From: Asterionellopsis glacialis
Lineage: Eukaryota > Bacillariophyta > Plagiogrammaphyceae > Rhaphoneidales > Asterionellopsidaceae
Assembly (NCBI GenBank): GCA_014885115.2
Contig: WKLE02003819.1
Span: 1-28,499, forward strand
DNA length: 28,499 nt
Direction of reading: 5' to 3'
Part shown: positions 10,893 to 19,644 of the stretch, one piece after another
Position numbering within the stretch: the first letter of the stretch is position 1
Layout of the letters: each line of letters opens with the position of its first letter
The notes under the pieces: generated by a model
Database searches by the model: none
What the model saw: only the letters and a program-made list of their open reading frames with translations
Told to the model about the DNA's origin: nothing
Position numbers and translations under genes: made by a program

Positions 10893-12057
10893 ATGTTTAA
10901 GATTGTACTGGCCGGATTCTTGGCTGTGCCCTGTGTTCTACTGACTGTCTGCGTGGCTCCTGTGATCGCGTTGTTAGCAATTCCTTCTCTCTTGTTATTG
11001 CTCTTCCGAAAAGGGTCCTCGGGCGTTAGCCTAAAAAACCCTCCAGATCATGTAATCATTGCTGGTGGATCATCAGGAATTGGTTTGTGTGTTGCTCAGG
11101 AATGTGTAAAATTGGGAATAGCAACTATTACGATTTTGGCGCGAAATCCCAACAAGCTCGAACAAGCAAAGGAAGAACTTGAACAGTTGGCCTCTCTTCA
11201 AGAGTTGTCGGATGAGAAGAAGCGCGCTTCTACTATTCGGACCATCTCCGCCAACGTTTCACAAATGGAAGAATTGGAAAACGCAGCACAAAGTCTCACT
11301 TTGAAGAAAACAGATCGCGTTTCTCTCTTTAATTGTGCTGGAATCCCTTACACTGCCGAGTTTGACAATATTCCTTCTGAGCAGTGCCTCAAGCTAGTTC
11401 AGACCAATCAGTTGGGAAGTATGTTCATTGTCAAAGCTTTTTTGCCATACTTAGAACAAGGTGTAATTACCTTGACTTCTAGCGTTGCTGCACAAGCGCC
11501 AATCTACGGATACGCTGTGTATTCTCCTACAAAATGTGCGATTCGAGGATTTGCGGAATGCATGTGTTATGAACTGTTGACAAGCAAGCCAAACTTGCAT
11601 ATTCAAGTGGCTTACCCGGCTGATACAAAGACTCCTGGATACGAAGAAGAAAGTAAAATGATGCCTCCGATCACCAAGGCACTGAGTGAAACTGCAGGAC
11701 TTGCCGATCCAGCTGAGTAAGTGCTCATAATATTTCTCCTGAAAATAATCTCTGTACACAATCATGATCCTCATTTCAAATTTTTTTATCTGTTGTACGT
11801 ATACTCGCAGCACTGGAAGGGCTATGGTGCATGCTGCATTTCAGTCTCATCCAAAGTTTGCCGTATACTTCAATATTGATGGTTGGGCATTGTCCAATCT
11901 ATCAGCTGGTTTTGGTCCGGTTTCTAATTTGAGTGATGCTATGGTACAAATTTCGCTCTTGCCACTCTTTCGATGGATTGCTCTCTTTGTTCAAAATGAC
12001 TTTTACAATACCATTCGAAGGTTTGCAAAGAAAGATAAAACTCAAAAGGGAGACTGA
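10893..12057 (+). CDS. KDSR: 3-ketodihydrosphingosine reductase (2 exons)
   Basis: The enzyme uses NADPH to reduce 3-ketodihydrosphingosine to dihydrosphingosine, the second step of sphingoid-base synthesis, at the ER membrane. Exons are 10893-11716 and 11811-12057. The 94-base intron starts GTAAGT and ends GCAG, and splicing gives 356 residues (DPAD-TGRAMV junction). Residues 1-38 are hydrophobic, giving an N-terminal membrane anchor. The Rossmann motif GGSSGIG is at 58-64, NCAG at 147-150, and the catalytic Ser is in TLTSS near 196. The YxxxK pair is Y210/K214 in YSPTKCAIRGFAE. The following YPADTKTPGYEEE segment and a second C-terminal hydrophobic stretch separate the KDSR/TSC10 branch from other short-chain dehydrogenases. 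The start context is ACAATG. It converges with the lipid transporter gene 534 bases away. Confidence 0.9.
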
Positions 12058-12591
12058 AACTATTTGTTGAATGAATGAAAAAAATAAAAGCAGTAGAAAC
12101 AATCATGGCTGAAGTGATGAACAGCACTAGAATTAGAACACCGGTTCCGGTTGTAATACCAACTCATTTTGGCTCATTACCGGTACTGGTAAACCTTTCT
12201 GGACATGATAGACCCCTGCTGTCTTTGCATTGTAGTACTTTATGTAGTCCCAGACTACTGCTTCTTTGTTAGACCATGATACAAATGAATTCTTCACTTT
12301 TATTCCTCAACGGCTAGGGCGTGTCTGACGGAAAAGTACAAGTTTTGTACATATCTCAATCTCTAACTTTATATCTCTGCATACCATGCAGTTCAAACTA
12401 ATTACTCTTGCTGCTGCATTTATTCAACTCTCCAACTAGATATATGTTCGAGAAAGAGGTAGGGGAAAAAAATCCAATTCTCCTCGATTATTGGTATACC
12501 AGGTAATGAAACTCAGCAATCAAAGTTGTCGTGAATTGCAAAATTAAATTCCCAAAAATCTGCCTGTTTGTCTACTGTGAAATATATTTTT
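12058..12591. other. Non-coding region between convergent genes
   Basis: This region contains the 3' flanks of both the reductase and the transporter gene. An AATAAA at about 12081 could serve polyadenylation of the reductase transcript. CCGG/ACCGGT motifs cluster at about 12140-12190. I see nothing coding. Confidence 0.5.
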
Positions 12592-14376
12592 TTATTTTCG
12601 TAATAACCATAGTTGTGAAAATCCCCAATCTGCCATAATAACCAACAAACTTGCAATCACCACAGAGGAGGTAATGACACCAGGTACACCTCGGGGTGTT
12701 AAATTAGGACGTACTCGTGCTGTTATTTCAGCTGTCATTAAAATAATAAAGATAAAAGTTGTTGATTTGACAAATAAAAAGATTGGTGGATATGTTACAA
12801 TTTCCACAAGCGCATCTTGATAAGAATCACTATAAATAGATCGTACATCCAAGGTTTGCCATATTTCCATCAAAGAACGACTTGCCACCTCACCATCTCC
12901 AGTAGCTGGCATAAAACTACGAAGTCGTAAGTCTGGAAAGATAGAGGACCGTACTTCTGTCATGTAATTTTGAGTGGTTCCAATACCATATTTGGGACCT
13001 ACAATCCCCCCTAAGATTAAGGCTAGTACAGTACCAATGACAGTAAGGAAGGGTGCTGCCAATAATGCTGCAATCATGGAAGGTACCAAGGTCCATAGGA
13101 CGGGATGTATACCCAAGGTCCGCAAAAGTTTGTTTTGTGCTGTTGCCTGGAGTGTAGCAACCTTACCTGCATAACTACCACCAATACGTCCACATAACAA
13201 TAGTGCAGTTAGCAATGGTCCAATTTCCAAAACAAATAATTTTGCCATTCCAATAGCATACAAATTAGCCTTGGCTTGTGGTATGACCGTATTCATCATA
13301 CCCCGAACTTTCATTTTCACCATCATGAGGGCCATAGGATTATCCTCTTCACCGGTGACTAATTTAAGCAAGGGTTTGACTTCACGGTCTACGATATCAA
13401 TCACTTGATCGGTAACATCAATACGACGCAATATATCACTGGATAGCATAGCAATGGCCAACCCACATGCGACAAATGTCAAGGCAATGAGTGGTAAGGA
13501 CCAACAGACATAATCTGCTAATTTTTCCATAAATCGTTCCATGGTCGATATACCAAATAGATTTGGTTTAGTAAAAAATCTAGAATGATGTTCTTCTTCG
13601 ATAGTTGTTGGATCATTCAATTGTAATTCGATATTATTCGTTGTACGTGTAGGATCCATGATGAGGGTTGCCAGGTGTGGCTCGTGACTAATTAAAATAT
13701 AAGATGTACCGTATTGGACACGCAAATGAATTAATTCATTTGCTACACTGACAGATGCATCATGATCTAATCCAGTAAAGGGTTCATCTAATATAATAAG
13801 TCGTTTACGCTGTGCCAATTGCAAGGCTAAGGATGCACGTCGTGCCATCCCACCTGATAATTCAGAAACACGCTTTGGTCCATCACGTGCATAATCTAAT
13901 CCTACCATTTCTAACAAACGTTTAATTTCTAAATCACGTTCTTTACTTGTTGAAAAAGATTTCTTGCCATTATTGGAGCTTGCTTGTAAGGCAATGCATA
14001 CATTGCCAGCAACTGTAAGTGCATCTAACAAAGTCGTTTGTTGGAATAATACACCGCACCGTTCTTTGATTGGGATATTGGTATTCCATTCACATGTAGG
14101 TACGTCGATATGTAACTTCTTCAAGGATTTTAAAGAGGATAAACCTGCCAAATAGGTCGACAAAGTTGTTTTACCTAAACCACTATTACCCTTCAAGTAT
14201 AAACATCCTCCTTTATAAATATCAAATTTCACTTTTGAATTACCAAAGGGGCATTTAGGACCAGTTGGTTTCGCATGAAATGATACAATATGTTCCGTAG
14301 GGTTAGGTTTCAAAGATGAAAAAGTATCAGACGATGATGATTCATTTTTCGTTACCACTTTTTTTTCAGGCGGCAT
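12592..14376 (-). CDS. Fused MlaF/TGD3-like ATPase and MlaE/TGD1-like lipid permease
   Basis: From the first in-frame ATG (14374-14376) the protein has 594 residues. Residues 40-260 form an ABC ATPase: Walker A GNSGLGKT (63-70), Q-loop FQQ (111-113), signature LSGGM (173-177), Walker B with DEP (193-199), and switch His in ISHEP (231). From about 285 to the end there are several membrane segments and the MlaE core (EIGPLLTALLLCGRIGGSYAG followed by TLGIHPVLW). MlaE family proteins transport phospholipids with an MCE-domain partner. In plants TGD1 (permease), TGD2 (MCE) and TGD3 (ATPase) are separate and work in the plastid envelope. Here ATPase and permease are one chain. The frame stays open upstream to about 14650 without an ATG, so an extra 5' exon or targeting peptide may be missed. 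No MCE gene is nearby. Confidence 0.86.
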   Translation of the reverse strand: MPPEKKVVTKNESSSSDTFSSLKPNPTEHIVSFHAKPTGPKCPFGNSKVKFDIYKGGCLYLKGNSGLGKTTLSTYLAGLSSLKSLKKLHIDVPTCEWNTNIPIKERCGVLFQQTTLLDALTVAGNVCIALQASSNNGKKSFSTSKERDLEIKRLLEMVGLDYARDGPKRVSELSGGMARRASLALQLAQRKRLIILDEPFTGLDHDASVSVANELIHLRVQYGTSYILISHEPHLATLIMDPTRTTNNIELQLNDPTTIEEEHHSRFFTKPNLFGISTMERFMEKLADYVCWSLPLIALTFVACGLAIAMLSSDILRRIDVTDQVIDIVDREVKPLLKLVTGEEDNPMALMMVKMKVRGMMNTVIPQAKANLYAIGMAKLFVLEIGPLLTALLLCGRIGGSYAGKVATLQATAQNKLLRTLGIHPVLWTLVPSMIAALLAAPFLTVIGTVLALILGGIVGPKYGIGTTQNYMTEVRSSIFPDLRLRSFMPATGDGEVASRSLMEIWQTLDVRSIYSDSYQDALVEIVTYPPIFLFVKSTTFIFIILMTAEITARVRPNLTPRGVPGVITSSVVIASLLVIMADWGFSQLWLLRK

Positions 14377-14696
14377 TTTGAAATAAGATGTCTTTCCGGG
14401 TGGTGGTGAATTCGCGGGAATTAAGTTTACTTTGTTGTGTGACAAGGCGCCAAAAGGGTAGACTACCTCAGGCAGGTGTAGAGATGCAAAGATGAACACA
14501 ACACAAGAAAATGAAAAGAAAGCGACCGAAAAATATTGGCAAGATATGACGCCAACAAACCCAAAGATACATACGAAGTATTTATTATTATTACAGGTAT
14601 TAATACTGTTACTACGAGGAAAGGTACGACGGATGACCCCATGCGACTTCGACTACTTTTGTGCCACGCGTGACCGACGAACGACAAGTCTCAAGT

Positions 14697-14786
14697 TGAA
14701 ATCCAATGAATGTATCGCATGACAGACTACCGGTACTTTCTTTGTTGGAACCCTGAAATCCAATGAACGCATTGCATGACAGACTA
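14697..14786. repeat. Two 33-bp near-identical direct repeats
   Basis: Copies at 14697-14729 and 14754-14786 (57-base offset) match at 30 of 33 positions; the three differences are all C/T. The DNA between the copies is unlike the sequence that follows the second one. This looks like an old local duplication in non-coding DNA. Confidence 0.8.
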
Positions 14787-14818
14787 AGGTACCCGGTACC
14801 CACAGGTACCAGGTACGT
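14787..14818. repeat. GGTACC palindrome cluster
   Basis: Four GGTAC units, two of them complete GGTACC palindromes in CCGGTACCC and AGGTACCAG contexts, lie within 32 bases. The cluster resembles those at 9700-9745 and 21185-21210. Confidence 0.5.
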
Positions 14819-15364
14819 GTGAGAGAGCACAGGGGAGCAGCAGGATATAATTCTGTCTAATCAATTTGATAATCCTACCAAATCTTAAAGCTATCATTTC
14901 TGTACGAAATGGCTGCTTTCAAGACAAATGATTTAGAATCACGTATCGTTCTATTACCTTCTACAGTACGTTGATTTCTACTCAAAATAGTATTCAAAGT
15001 TATCGCCAAAATATGGAGATGTCCCTTTCGTTTTCTCACACAACATTTTCTTTCGACAAAAGTATAAATCCTCTCTTCTTTTGGCGAAACAACTAGTAAT
15101 GAGTATACTTGTACTCTAAATCTTAGAAGAACGAGACATCAGTCCTCAGGTAAAGATCTCTCGGTGTGGTGGTGACTGTTCTTCTTCTCTATTTTGCAGT
15201 GTGATCTTCTACTAACTAGAGATTCGCGAATGCATGCATGTTTCGCGTCCAGCAAGGAGGACAAGAAAGAAAACGAAGAATCAAAAAGCCAGATACCATT
15301 TACGAAAACCTCAGTGTTTAACGTTTAATTGCAATAGGAGTCTGTCTGATTGGATACGGCGGCG

Positions 15365-15385
15365 ACAACAACAACAACAGCAACA
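15365..15385. repeat. CAA/CAG repeat in RING gene leader
   Basis: A run of CAA triplets with one CAG, about 120 bases before the RING gene start. It is paired in character with the GCAACA repeat after the same gene. Confidence 0.7.
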
Positions 15386-15504
15386 AAATCTTTCGACAAA
15401 GGTAGCAGAGAACGTAGGCTAGGAAAAACGACAATCCCATAGAGAACAACAAATCAAGCACACCCATTCACTCATTCATTCCATATTATAGTTCATTAAC
15501 AATC

Positions 15505-16569
15505 ATGACCCAAAATATTTTTCAAATGGAGAATGCAATCGTGGGAACAGGAGAAAGTACTCCTTCTCCAACAACCCCGTTAGTATTCGATGACAGTCCT
15601 ACGAATACTGTTGTTACTGCTACCGCGGCTACCAACGAGAATGCGAATAGTAGTACGAATCTGTTACCCAGCAACGATACTGCCACCAATAAAAATGAAA
15701 AGGTCTTCTTCATTGCATTCTTTTCTGTATTGGGTGTCTTTATTTTGTTTTTAATCACATCAGCAATCTTATTATTGTTGTATCTAAAGAAACGCAAAAT
15801 ACAAATGAGAAGTGAAGACCCTGTGGTGGTCGAAGAACGAAAGAAACAAAGAAACAGAAGAAGACAGATGAAGAAAACACACACTTCACCCATGTCAGCC
15901 GTAGATCATGTACCAAGTACTACGACGAACACAGAGGAAAAAGAGGATGAAGATAATGATTCACAAACTATACATACAAATGCAGACGATTTAAGCGCCA
16001 TGTTAAGTAAGTCAACTAAATCGCAATTAATATCACGTGATGAATTATTAGCACGTCGTACAAGCATTGAAGATCAGTTGACAACACAAAAAATTATAGA
16101 AATTGTCCCTGTGGAAGATTATAAACAAAATGGCGCAATGGGTACACTTTGGGGTGCCTTGTTGTATTCAACAACCTTAAGCGAAAAAGCACCGCTTGGT
16201 GGAAACATAAAATTGATATTGGCACCACCTGTATCAACTATTACACAACGAATATACGACAGTCAACTGAAGAAAAAGAAGAAGAAGAAACGAAACAATA
16301 GTAGTTTTGTCGATGACGATTTAGAAACTGGTCAAAAATGCAAGACATTTCATGTAGTGGAAGATACCAAGTGTTCTATATGTACACGAGATTATAAAAT
16401 TGGTGATATGGTATGTTTTTCAAGTAATCGCAAATGTACGCATACATTCCATAAAGCATGCATTGTGCGATGGCTAAGTCGCACACCCAATTGTCCTACA
16501 TGTTGGAGATGTTATTTAGATGTAGAAGCAAATGGATATGATTTTGATGATACTTCAATAACATCATAA
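15505..16569 (+). CDS. Membrane-anchored RING-H2 protein, probable E3 ubiquitin ligase
   Basis: The protein has 354 residues in one exon. A Ser/Thr/Asn-rich N-terminal region (1-65) precedes one strong membrane segment (about 67-93), then a basic stop-transfer patch (KKRKIQ) and a long charged, low-complexity middle with a run of lysines (KKKKKKKR, near 260-268). At the C-terminus residues 290-333 form a RING-H2 finger: CSIC, then C311, H313, H316, C319, C330 and C333 in CPTC, with R-W-L before the last pair as in ATL-type ligases. The likely role is E2 recruitment and ubiquitination of a membrane or secretory-pathway substrate, which I cannot name. The start ATG (AATCATGA) follows a CAA/CAG-rich leader. 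A similar CAACAG tract lies just after the stop. Confidence 0.83.
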   Translation: MTQNIFQMENAIVGTGESTPSPTTPLVFDDSPTNTVVTATAATNENANSSTNLLPSNDTATNKNEKVFFIAFFSVLGVFILFLITSAILLLLYLKKRKIQMRSEDPVVVEERKKQRNRRRQMKKTHTSPMSAVDHVPSTTTNTEEKEDEDNDSQTIHTNADDLSAMLSKSTKSQLISRDELLARRTSIEDQLTTQKIIEIVPVEDYKQNGAMGTLWGALLYSTTLSEKAPLGGNIKLILAPPVSTITQRIYDSQLKKKKKKKRNNSSFVDDDLETGQKCKTFHVVEDTKCSICTRDYKIGDMVCFSSNRKCTHTFHKACIVRWLSRTPNCPTCWRCYLDVEANGYDFDDTSITS

Positions 16570-16583
16570 TGACTTCACATAAG

Positions 16584-16611
16584 ACAACAACAGCAACAGC
16601 AACAGCAACAA
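16584..16611. repeat. (GCAACA)n repeat in RING gene 3' flank
   Basis: CAACAACAGCAACAGCAACA-type tandem hexamers lie 15-40 bases after the RING gene stop codon. Confidence 0.75.
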
Positions 16612-16841
16612 AAGACTGTATATCAAATTAAAAACTAAAAACACAAAAGCATAAACACGTCAACAACAACACAAAAGTAGATTAAGATAATCAATCTCTT
16701 GGGATACAAAAGAGATTGTAGGGTGGGGATAATTGCAATAATTCAGTTCCTTTTAAAAAATAGCCAAAGTGTAGTTCTTAGAACTGTACATTGAATCATC
16801 TTCTTACCGGTAGTTTTTCAAATAATCATCAAACGTCAGAA

Positions 16842-16859
16842 ATATATATATATATATAT
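16842..16859. repeat. (AT)n dinucleotide repeat
   Basis: Eighteen bases of uninterrupted alternating A and T in the intergenic region. Confidence 0.9.
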
Positions 16860-17809
16860 GTCGAGCTCAATGCATAGTATAGTATACATAATATTCCAAT
16901 CCAAAGTTGGTTGTCACATGTTTTAAAAACCAGCACAAGACTGAACTCATCCGTATGTCTCTAGTCGTTTCTAGTAGAGAGGTCTATCTTCCAGCATTAG
17001 TCATAAATCTTGGAACGATGGCTTGCTTTCTGAGAGGGGAGGGAATCTTCTTGTGCGGGATTGAAAGGATGATTCAGCTGGCTGTAGAGCATTCAGAAGA
17101 GTACAGAGAACTATTTATTATTATGATCTTCGTTGTTAAAGTATGAAATTAGCTTGTACAACAGACATTGACAAGGCCTGTTTCACTTGTTTTCACAAGA
17201 CTTGTGTACCTCTGATATTGCAGTTGGCGTGGTCGATATTGGCGCGGTCATGCGGTTCAAGACTCATTTACTTAAGAAGAGGTGACTTACGAACACGATT
17301 CATGATTCGCCTGCCATATTAAACCGCCAAAAAATACTTATGAATAATTGATTCATCTATATAAAATATTTTCGAAGTGATATATGATATTTATGATTCC
17401 ACATGGTCATAGTCTTGTTTTCGTCGAGCAGGAGCCTACTGATTTCTGGGACTTGAACGGAGTATGTAGATGCTGGAGGGCGTTAACACACAAACACAAA
17501 AAGGATACATTTCAGTTATATATTATTTGTCCTTCGCTTCTCATTCTAGGACTAGAATCCAACACATGCAAGTTTTGCCGTGATACACGGATTTCAGATT
17601 GGTAGTGTGTTTGGTTGTATCCCTTGAGACCAACGCGAGACGCCCTCTCTCTACTAGAGAAACAAAAAGATCATTGAACAATCAGATCGACTTTACCGAG
17701 ATTGTTGTGTTGCACTATACCATAGTTCTTTTTTTAAAGTTATAACTACAAGCAACAGGGGGAGGAAGAAACGAACACAGTCCAAAAAGTAGAATATATT
17801 TCTAGTGAA

Positions 17810-18985
17810 ATGGTGCGGTTCGTGGTTACCACGTTACTGCTGGCAGTATTTACATCAGCAAAGATGCAGTATGAAGCTTTCGATAGCTTTCGAAATAGTA
17901 GACGTGAAAACTTACGGAGTAATGCTCGTCGTCTTCCCAAGAAGAAAATGACCAAAATGGTAACTATAAAACAAGGAAAGAAACGTGTAAAGAAATCAAG
18001 CAGTGGGAATGGTGCTTCTCTTCCAGATCAACAGGCAAGCACTGGTGTGCATGAGAGTAGGGATGTTAATCAGAATTATTTGGTAACCAATCTTGATGGC
18101 CATGACCAACAAGATGGTACTGGTTTGGAGGGCGACACATCTCGTGATGATGGCAAGGATACTAATGATAATGGGGAAAACAGTAGCAATACCGGCGGTA
18201 GCAATGGCGATGATTCGGATAAGAATCCACCTCCTGGTTTTACAGGCAGTGATAATGGTAACGATCCTCCTCCTCCTCCATCTACACCTAACAGTTCCCC
18301 ATCAACTCCTAATAATCCTCCAAGTCCTACACCATCAACACCTGATGATGATAGAACAGATAATTCGACGCCTCCAAGTACACCGGGACCAGTACAAACA
18401 CCCACACCGGCGCCGCCACCACCAGTGCCTCCTGTCGTTTCTAAACCACCGACAACGGGTGGCGATTTTGAACCAGCATCCACTGATCCTCCTGCATCAG
18501 TAGCACCCATAACAAGTCCTCCGGTAATGTCTACAGATCCTCCTGTATCAGTATCACCCATAACAAGTCCTACAACGGGTGGCGATTTTGAACCTGCATT
18601 TACAAATCCTCCTGTATCCGTAGCACCAATAACAAGTCCTCCAGTAACATCTACAGATCCTCCTGTATCCGTAACACCAATAACAAGTCCTCCAGTAACA
18701 TCTACAGATCCTCCTGTATCCGTAACACCAATAACAAGTCCTCCAGTAATTGTAACGTCTCCTCCTACATCACCATTTAATATATCAGATTGTGATTCTT
18801 ACAGTGTGCAATGGTTAATTGATTTAGGAACATCATGTGAACAATCCAATTTGGAGAATTTTGAAGATTGTACATGTCCAACAGCTCAAAGTTTATTGAA
18901 TACAGGTGAAATTAGTTGTAGCACATCGACATGTCCAGAAAATTGTCGAACATGTACATTTTGTTTACAAATTATATGCACATAA
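17810..18985 (+). CDS. Secreted Pro/Thr-rich repeat protein with cysteine-rich tail
   Basis: The protein has 391 residues in one exon. Residues 1-17 (MVRFVVTTLLLAVFTSA) are a signal peptide. A basic region follows, with an ARRL site near 40 and lysine clusters (KKKMTK, KKRVKK). Next comes an acidic Asp/Gly/Asn/Ser stretch, then a long Pro/Thr/Ser region. Part of the latter is built of 17-residue units around TDPPVSVxPITSPPV (18477-18760), with the last two copies nearly identical in DNA. The final 65 residues hold ten cysteines and may fold as a small disulphide domain. This architecture suits an extracellular, O-glycosylated cell-wall or mucilage protein. R-x-L processing and lysine clusters are known from diatom silaffin-type proteins, but no homology to them is shown here. 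Function is inferred. Confidence 0.8.
   Translation: MVRFVVTTLLLAVFTSAKMQYEAFDSFRNSRRENLRSNARRLPKKKMTKMVTIKQGKKRVKKSSSGNGASLPDQQASTGVHESRDVNQNYLVTNLDGHDQQDGTGLEGDTSRDDGKDTNDNGENSSNTGGSNGDDSDKNPPPGFTGSDNGNDPPPPPSTPNSSPSTPNNPPSPTPSTPDDDRTDNSTPPSTPGPVQTPTPAPPPPVPPVVSKPPTTGGDFEPASTDPPASVAPITSPPVMSTDPPVSVSPITSPTTGGDFEPAFTNPPVSVAPITSPPVTSTDPPVSVTPITSPPVTSTDPPVSVTPITSPPVIVTSPPTSPFNISDCDSYSVQWLIDLGTSCEQSNLENFEDCTCPTAQSLLNTGEISCSTSTCPENCRTCTFCLQIICT
18452..18751 (+). repeat. Compound 51-bp / 120-bp coding repeats
   Basis: A 120-bp block beginning ACAACGGGTGGCGATTTTGA occurs at 18452 and again at 18572. Inside and after it are 51-bp units, with two neighbouring copies (18650-18700 and 18701-18751) identical except at their ends. 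The low divergence of the last copies indicates recent expansion, so allele length may vary. Confidence 0.9.
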
Positions 18986-19644
18986 TATATACATAATCAA
19001 TTAAAAAGCAACAAAGGAGAGAGAGAAGGAAAACAAATATAGGAAGGAAAGAAAACACATAGAAAAGTGTGTGTGTGTGTTGTTGGATGTGTGCAGGGAG
19101 TTTCGTGGAGAAAAATCAAAGAGAAAAGAAAATTAAAAATAGAGGATGGGTATTGGTCTGGAAGAATGAAGGAATGAAACAGAGAGAGTCGGGATCTATT
19201 ATGAATATAGTGGTGGAGTAAGGTGGTATACATCAGAATGTATGTATGTATGTATTCACAATATGAAAGTTTCTTTTGAAGAGTTGGCAGTGTCAAAAGA
19301 ATACAAAGTACAAGGGAAAGAAAAAATTCTTACAATAGTTTACTTTTTCTCTAGACAGTAGAAAGTTGTAGAACGAGGAAGTGGGTAGACAACAAACAAG
19401 ATCAGCTTTTGATTACAGATATGAGAATGTTCTTTGTAAGAGAGTGAAGGTGAAAGAATGATTTAACAAGATATTGAAACCTCTGTTTCTTAATGGTTGT
19501 GTTACAAAGTATTATACTATTACAATGTGTATGTGTGTGTGTGTGTTTCAAAGACTCTTACATTAGTTCGTGTACTACTCTCTAAAGAGATACAAAAAGA
19601 AACAAAGACGTCTTTAGTGATCATGGAGGGTTTTCTTTCTCTCA
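18986..19644. other. Non-coding region between convergent genes with simple repeats
   Basis: Purine-rich 3' flank with (GT)n runs at about 19066-19080 and 19529-19545, and an (ATGT)n run at 19239-19254. Frames open here are low-complexity artefacts. No RNA gene was recognised. Confidence 0.55.

Larger units (their letters stand above)
14377..15504. other. Non-coding divergent region, possible missed 5' exon of the transporter
   Basis: The lower part (14377 to about 14650) remains open on the minus strand in the transporter frame and encodes hydrophobic residues. A second minus-strand frame has an ATG at 14640-14642 followed by another hydrophobic run. Either could contribute a signal or transit peptide through a splice I could not fix. 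The upper part holds a 33-bp near-repeat, a GGTACC cluster and a CAA/CAG tract at 15365-15385, in the probable 5' UTR of the RING gene. Confidence 0.4.
16570..17809. other. Non-coding intergenic region
   Basis: The region lies between the RING gene and the secreted repeat protein. It contains an (AT)n run at 16842-16859. Two frames of 79 and 73 codons are open (about 16907-17146 and 17384-17605), but they have no recognisable domain or coding bias. I see no RNA gene. Confidence 0.5.

Noticed and set aside
16907..17605. Two plus-strand frames of 79 and 73 codons
   Set aside because: No domain, no signal and no coding bias that I can see. They fit chance open frames in AT-rich DNA.
18076..18561. 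Long antisense Gly/Val-rich frame opposite the secreted repeat protein
   Set aside because: It mirrors the Pro/Thr repeat codons of the real gene and has no independent support.
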